A stretch of DNA of 64,000 nt. Origin: JAOUEA01 sp963734685. Lineage in GTDB: Bacteria; Actinomycetota; UBA4738; HRBIN12. Each line of letters starts with the position of its first letter. Within the stretch, counting starts at the first letter, position 1. Below the pieces are notes generated by a model. It made no database searches. It was not told the DNA's origin and worked only from the letters and a program-made list of their open reading frames with translations. The DNA lies in NCBI GenBank assembly GCA_963734685.1, contig CAVTIC010000001.1, positions 558,001-622,000 on the forward strand, read 5' to 3'. Shown here piece by piece: positions 60,680 to 64,000 of the stretch. The translations under genes and the position numbers were made by a program.

Positions 60680-61066
60680 TCAGGGGCTGGTCTCCCACAG
60701 ACCCATGACGTTGCCCTCTGGGTCCTCGAAGTACGCGAACGCACCCATCCCGGGGATCGGAGTCCTCGGCGTCACGGTGCTGCCGCCACCGGACTCGATC
60801 TCCTTCAGCGCCTGGTCGATCTCGTCGACGTCGATCGTGATGACCGGCGTGGGAGTCTGCTCGTTCCGCCGGAACATCCCTCCGTTGATCGCTCCGGGCT
60901 CGGTCGGCAGTTGCGTCTGCTCGTCGACCGGGGACGTCATCACGATCGTGTACTCGCCGTCGCCCATCTGCATCGTCTGGAGCTGCCAGCCGAAGATCGA
61001 GCCGTAGAACTCCTTCGCTCGGTCGATGTCGTCGGCCGGGATCTCGAAGTGCACCACCTTGCGCAT
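60680..61066 (-). CDS. VOC-family (glyoxalase-like) protein
   Basis: A 128-residue protein: VVHFEIPADDIDRAKEFYGS then IFGWQLQ at the start, GGMFRRNEQTPTPVITIDVD, and AYFEDPEGNVMGLWET at the end with the metal-type Glu. This branch is common in actinobacteria and uncharacterised. GGAAGGGGGAAG lies four bases before the ATG. Confidence 0.92.
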   Translation of the reverse strand: MRKVVHFEIPADDIDRAKEFYGSIFGWQLQTMQMGDGEYTIVMTSPVDEQTQLPTEPGAINGGMFRRNEQTPTPVITIDVDEIDQALKEIESGGGSTVTPRTPIPGMGAFAYFEDPEGNVMGLWETSP

Positions 61067-61183
61067 CGCGCTTCCCCCTTCCGGATCAGGCGGCCTCTGA
61101 TCCCACCTTCCGACGCCGTCAGGGGTGAGGTCAAGGCCGTCGTGGCGGTTCCGAGTGGACGAGCCCGATGATAGCGTCGAGCG

Positions 61184-61558
61184 ATGGCGAGCCGTGGCCG
61201 GGTCAACGTGATGCTGAAGACCGAGGACATGCCGCGACCTTGACCTGGTACGAGCGGGCAGGGTTCACGATCCGGGACAGGGTCCCTCGCGACGGTGAGC
61301 CGACATGGCTCGAGCTGGAGCGCGATGGCGTGGTCCTGCAGTTCCTCGGCGGCGAGACCCCGTGGCCGGCGTCCCCGGCGCTGACCGGCACGATCTACTT
61401 CTATCCGGCGAGCGTGTACGAGCTCCACGAGCAGATCCGCGGGGGGATCGAGCCGGCCTGGGGGCCCGAAGTCAGGGAGTGGGGGCATGGTGGAGATGGG
61501 GCTGCAGGACCCGAACGGCTACTTCCTGACGTTCACCGAGCCCGCCGACGGCGCCTGA
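61184..61558 (+). pseudogene. VOC-family protein, two apparent indels
   Basis: From ATG 61184 the frame reads MASRGRVNVMLKTEDMP and stops at 61241. With one base restored near 61232, it continues ATLTWYERAGFTIRDRVP through LQFLGGETPWPASP and IYFYPASVYELHEQIRGGIE. A second shift near 61485 is needed to reach GMVEMGLQDPNGYFLTFTEP and the TGA at 61556. The two indels cancel, and the total length is a multiple of three. TAGCGT (61172-61177) six bases before the ATG is a perfect leaderless promoter. Confidence 0.75.
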
Positions 61559-61638
61559 CCTCACTTCCGTCGCCTGCACCCGCGATAGCCGGCACCAGCG
61601 CTCGCGACCGCATGCCTGTCGGTTGGTAGGTTCGCTCG

Positions 61639-62643
61639 ATGCAGCCGCTCGATGACGCGATCGACTCGGTCGCCGCCGACAACAGGTTCTCCGGCGTCGT
61701 CCGCGTGGACCGCTCGGGCCACACAGAGCTCGCGAAGGCGTACGGGCTGGCGGATCGCGCCCACGACCTCCCCAATACGGTCGACACTCGATTCGCGATC
61801 GCGAGCGGTACCAAAGGACTCACGGCGCTCACGGTCATGAGCCTGGTCGAGGACGGCGCGCTGCAACTCGACACGGCCGCCCGCTCGGTGCTCGGTGATG
61901 ATCTTCCGCTGATCGACGACGCCGTGACCATCGAGCATTTGCTGGCGCACCGGTCTGGCATCGGCGACTACCTCGACGAGGAGGCCGTCGACGACATCAC
62001 CGACTACGTGATGCCGGTCCCCGTGCACGAGCTCGCCTCGACCGAGCAATACCTCGCCGTCCTCGGCGGATACGATATGGCCTTCCCTCCGGGCGAGCGG
62101 TTCGCGTACTGCAATGGCGGCTACGTCGTGCTCGCGTTGATCGCCGAGCGGACGAGCGGTGTGCCGTTCCACGAGCTCGTGCCTCGGCGCGTCTGCGGAC
62201 CGGCGGGCATGCGCGGCACCGGGTTCCTCCGTTCCGACGAGCTCCCTGGCGACGCAGCGATCGGGTACCTCACGGTCGACGACCCGAGGACGAACGTGTT
62301 TCACCTTCCGGTGCGCGGCAACGGGGACGGCGGGATCTACTCGACCACGGCGGACCTCAGCTCCTTCTGGGACTCGCTCTTGGCGGGCCGGATCGTGTCG
62401 AGCGACCGGGTGGCCCAGATGCTGCGCCCTCGCAGCGACTGGCCGGAGGGATCGAAGCGCTACGGACTCGGGTTCCACCTGCACGCGACGAACGACGTCG
62501 TGTGGCTGGAGGGCTACGACGCCGGCGTGTCGTTCTGCAGCACGCACGATCCCGTGTCGACGATCACCCATACCGTCATCTCGAACACGACGGAGGGGGC
62601 GTGGCCGCTCGTGAGCCTTCTCGACGAACGGCTCGGAACCTGA
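61639..62643 (+). CDS. beta-lactamase-family serine hydrolase (cytoplasmic)
   Basis: A 334-residue protein of the beta-lactamase/transpeptidase-like fold without a signal peptide. Motifs are S56-GT-K59 (FAIASGTKGLTA), Y157-C-N159 (FAYCNGGYV) and HLLAHRSGIGDY. The third (K/H)TG motif is not clear. Stand-alone cytoplasmic relatives are often esterases. TAGGTT (61627-61632) lies six bases before the ATG. It is not closely related to the exported copy at 58835. Confidence 0.9.
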   Translation: MQPLDDAIDSVAADNRFSGVVRVDRSGHTELAKAYGLADRAHDLPNTVDTRFAIASGTKGLTALTVMSLVEDGALQLDTAARSVLGDDLPLIDDAVTIEHLLAHRSGIGDYLDEEAVDDITDYVMPVPVHELASTEQYLAVLGGYDMAFPPGERFAYCNGGYVVLALIAERTSGVPFHELVPRRVCGPAGMRGTGFLRSDELPGDAAIGYLTVDDPRTNVFHLPVRGNGDGGIYSTTADLSSFWDSLLAGRIVSSDRVAQMLRPRSDWPEGSKRYGLGFHLHATNDVVWLEGYDAGVSFCSTHDPVSTITHTVISNTTEGAWPLVSLLDERLGT

Positions 62644-62696
62644 GGGACACCTCGACCGCCACCGCACGGAGGCGGTCTCTCGACTGGATCGCGCCG

Positions 62697-62768
62697 TCAG
62701 TTCTCACGGTCGTGGGCCAGGGTGTACGCGACGAGCGCATCGGCGTGACCGTGGCCCATGCCTGTTCG
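62697..62768 (-). pseudogene. C-terminal fragment of a DUF4287 gene
   Basis: The frame reads GMGHGHADALVAYTLAHD and then stops at 62697. This is the signature end of DUF4287 proteins, matching GMGHGHANALLAATLAED of the pseudogene at 51531-51951. The rest of a DUF4287 protein is absent; it abuts, in a different frame, the SnoaL-like gene. Confidence 0.6.
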
Positions 62769-63078
62769 GTCCGTCAACGGCGTCGTAGTACCCGTGTTGC
62801 TCCACCAGGAAGCGTTCACCGTCGTCGTCCTCGACCAGGAACCGATAGTGCAGCCGATCCCGGCCCGCGACGAGGTCAGAGTCGGCCTCGAGCGTCTCCC
62901 GGATGTGATCGCGCGGCTCGAACCATGAGCCAACGAGGATCTCGATGACCTCGGCCGGGTTCGACGCTTCCCAGCTGCGGCTGGGCGTGAGCCCGCGGAA
63001 CTCGACGACGGGATCGAGCAGGGACGTGAGGGCGGCGCGGTCCTTCGAGGCGAGGGCATGCACGAACCGCAGCCCCAC
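62704..63078 (-). CDS. SnoaL/NTF2-like protein with a replaced C-terminus
   Basis: A 124-residue NTF2-fold protein: GLRFVHALASKDRAALTSLL then DPVVEFRGLTPSRSWEA and FLVEDDDGERFLVEQHGYYD. After AVDG the usual final strand is missing and the frame runs into the DUF4287 fragment out of frame (PNRHGPRSRRCARR). The start (GTG 63078) lacks a clear ribosome binding site. I read it as a gene truncated by a deletion or recombination. Activity is doubtful. Confidence 0.65.
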   Translation of the reverse strand: MGLRFVHALASKDRAALTSLLDPVVEFRGLTPSRSWEASNPAEVIEILVGSWFEPRDHIRETLEADSDLVAGRDRLHYRFLVEDDDGERFLVEQHGYYDAVDGPNRHGPRSRRCARRVHPGPRP

Positions 63079-63309
63079 GTCGTCAGGGATCTCTGTCTTC
63101 GCCGATCATCGCCACCCCCCGAGAGGCCCAGAGGGTACCTCGGTGTCCGCGGTTCCACGTGCGATCGGTGACTGTTGCGACCTCAGAGGCGCGCAGTCGT
63201 CGTTGCCACCGACGTGAGGGCGCCTGCATCAACCTTCCGCGGGTCCTTCACGAACGGTTCACATCCCGGCGCCACCGTGGATGCAGACGCGAGACGAAGG
63301 AGGTCCGAG

Positions 63310-63717
63310 ATGCGTCGTGGAGTCGTGATCGTGGCAGTGGTCGTGACGATCCTCGCGGGGATCGGCATCGGGGTCGGGGCCTATCGAGCCGGAGAGCGTG
63401 ACGGCATCGCCGAGGGCATCGAGCAGGTGCAGGTGGCGCAGGAGAACGGTCAAGGGGTGCAGGTCGTGCACGTGGTCGGCGACGGACCTCGGGGCTTCTT
63501 CCCGGGGTTCTTCCTCTTCCCGCTGTTCCTGATCGGGGGGTTCTTCCTGATCGGCGGCATCATGCGGGGGACAGGGCGCTGGGGTCGGCCGGGACCCTGG
63601 GGCTCCGGGCCGGGCCCCTGGAACGACGAGGGCCGCCGCCGGTTCGAGGAGCGCGCTCGAGCGTGGCACAGCCGCGAGCACGGCGAGCCACCTGCCGAGT
63701 CGCCGGCCGGCGCTTGA
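63310..63717 (+). CDS. small membrane protein preceding a response regulator
   Basis: A 135-residue protein with two hydrophobic segments (residues 5-24, and FFPGFFLFPLFLIGGFFLIG at about 63-82) and a Gly/Trp/Pro-rich, then basic, C-terminal tail (RWGRPGPWGSGPGPWNDEG, RRRFEERARAWH). Tails of this kind occur in SHOCT-like actinobacterial membrane proteins, but I do not recognise the family. AAGGAGG six bases before the ATG is strong. It is followed by a hairpin and a response-regulator gene, and so may be part of that signalling locus. Confidence 0.78.
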   Translation: MRRGVVIVAVVVTILAGIGIGVGAYRAGERDGIAEGIEQVQVAQENGQGVQVVHVVGDGPRGFFPGFFLFPLFLIGGFFLIGGIMRGTGRWGRPGPWGSGPGPWNDEGRRRFEERARAWHSREHGEPPAESPAGA

Positions 63718-63730
63718 GACGACCCGAACA

Positions 63731-63756
63731 GGGGCGGAGGCGGTTGCCTCCGCCCC
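63731..63756 (+). terminator. 11-bp perfect hairpin with GGTT loop
   Basis: GGGGCGGAGGC (63731-63741) pairs with GCCTCCGCCCC (63746-63756). It lies 13 bases after the membrane-protein stop and 24 bases before the next start, so it may terminate or attenuate transcription into the response-regulator gene. Confidence 0.65.
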
Positions 63757-63780
63757 GGTCCGCGCGAGAGGCTCGCCCAC

Positions 63781-64000
63781 GTGCAGCGGATACTGGTCGT
63801 CGAGGACGAGATGCAGATCGCGCGCACCCTGCGCGATTTCCTCGAGGTGGCGGGGTTCGAGGTCGCCGTGGTGGGCGACGGCTCGTCGGCGCTGGCGGCC
63901 GTTCGCGGCAGCAGGCCCGACCTGGTCGTACTCGATCTCGGACTGCCGGGCATCGACGGGCTCGACGTCGCCCGTGAGCTGCGACGCACGTCGACGACCC
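63781..64000 (+). CDS. response regulator, OmpR-type receiver (cut by window edge)
   Basis: The first 73 codons of a receiver domain: ILVVEDEMQIARTLRDFLEV with acidic E8-D9, and DLVVLDLGLPGIDGLDVARE with the phosphoacceptor Asp. This LGLPGxDGL pattern is typical of OmpR/PhoB-type regulators. The start is GTG at 63781. The DNA-binding domain and any kinase lie beyond the window. Confidence 0.85.
   Translation, partial: MQRILVVEDEMQIARTLRDFLEVAGFEVAVVGDGSSALAAVRGSRPDLVVLDLGLPGIDGLDVARELRRTSTT

Noticed and set aside
1..64000. tRNA, rRNA, CRISPR arrays, integrases, transposases, phage genes and attachment sites
   Set aside because: I looked for these on both strands and saw no supporting motif or repeat structure. 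A covariance-model scan would be decisive for tRNA.

Overview
The window is GC-rich, densely packed bacterial chromosome with an actinobacterial character. The signs are LCP and MrfA-type genes, DrrAB exporters, large LuxR ATPase regulators, a TAT lipoprotein amine oxidase, many 4-base start/stop overlaps, and many genes whose start codon lies about 6 bases after a TANNNT -10 box (leaderless transcription). The exact class cannot be fixed from sequence alone; a deep-branching actinomycete such as Acidimicrobiia or Thermoleophilia would fit. I saw no rRNA, tRNA, CRISPR array, prophage or insertion sequence.

1-13 kb is mostly housekeeping and envelope: a Nudix hydrolase, NhaA, an LCP ligase with a membrane partner, a CaCA exchanger, an MrfA-like helicase, an apparently circularly permuted alkaline-phosphatase-fold hydrolase, a SLOG protein and a flippase. 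13-22 kb holds an ArsR/SRPBCC operon behind a perfect operator, then a NarL-type two-component system. That system shares a CGGGAC-N8-CGGGAC promoter box with two tandem secreted paralogs. After it come an amine oxidase, AlkA, and a TerC-UspA operon behind a yybP-ykoY manganese riboswitch. 22-33 kb has a second ArsR/SRPBCC pair, a DrrAB exporter with cupin, YrdB and DinB genes, a secreted beta-helix protein, RidA and CGNR genes, an arginase-fold enzyme, a phosphodiesterase and an XRE-cupin regulator.

34-38 kb is a damaged block. A PAS remnant, a CPBP protease, a flavoprotein remnant, a TfoX-like gene, an ECF sigma factor and its putative anti-sigma partner are all truncated or carry one-base indels. 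This is either genuine decay or locally poor consensus. 38-45 kb is rich in regulation: an RHH protein-DUF4097-DrrAB operon, a third ArsR/SRPBCC pair, and two duplicated dehydrogenases divergent from a TetR gene with twin operators.

45-64 kb carries small accessory enzymes (DinB, VOC, RibD/DHFR-like, alpha/beta hydrolases, beta-lactamase-like serine hydrolases), a LuxR ATPase regulator next to a hydrolase, and a DUF4287 pseudogene. It also has a membrane class III cyclase with an outside beta-propeller, translationally coupled to an orphan solute-binding lipoprotein, and ends in an OmpR-type response regulator cut by the window edge.

The strongest candidates for something undescribed are the CGGGAC regulon with its two secreted paralogs (14.0-16.97 kb) and the cyclase-propeller/solute-binding-lipoprotein pair (52.9-56.4 kb).
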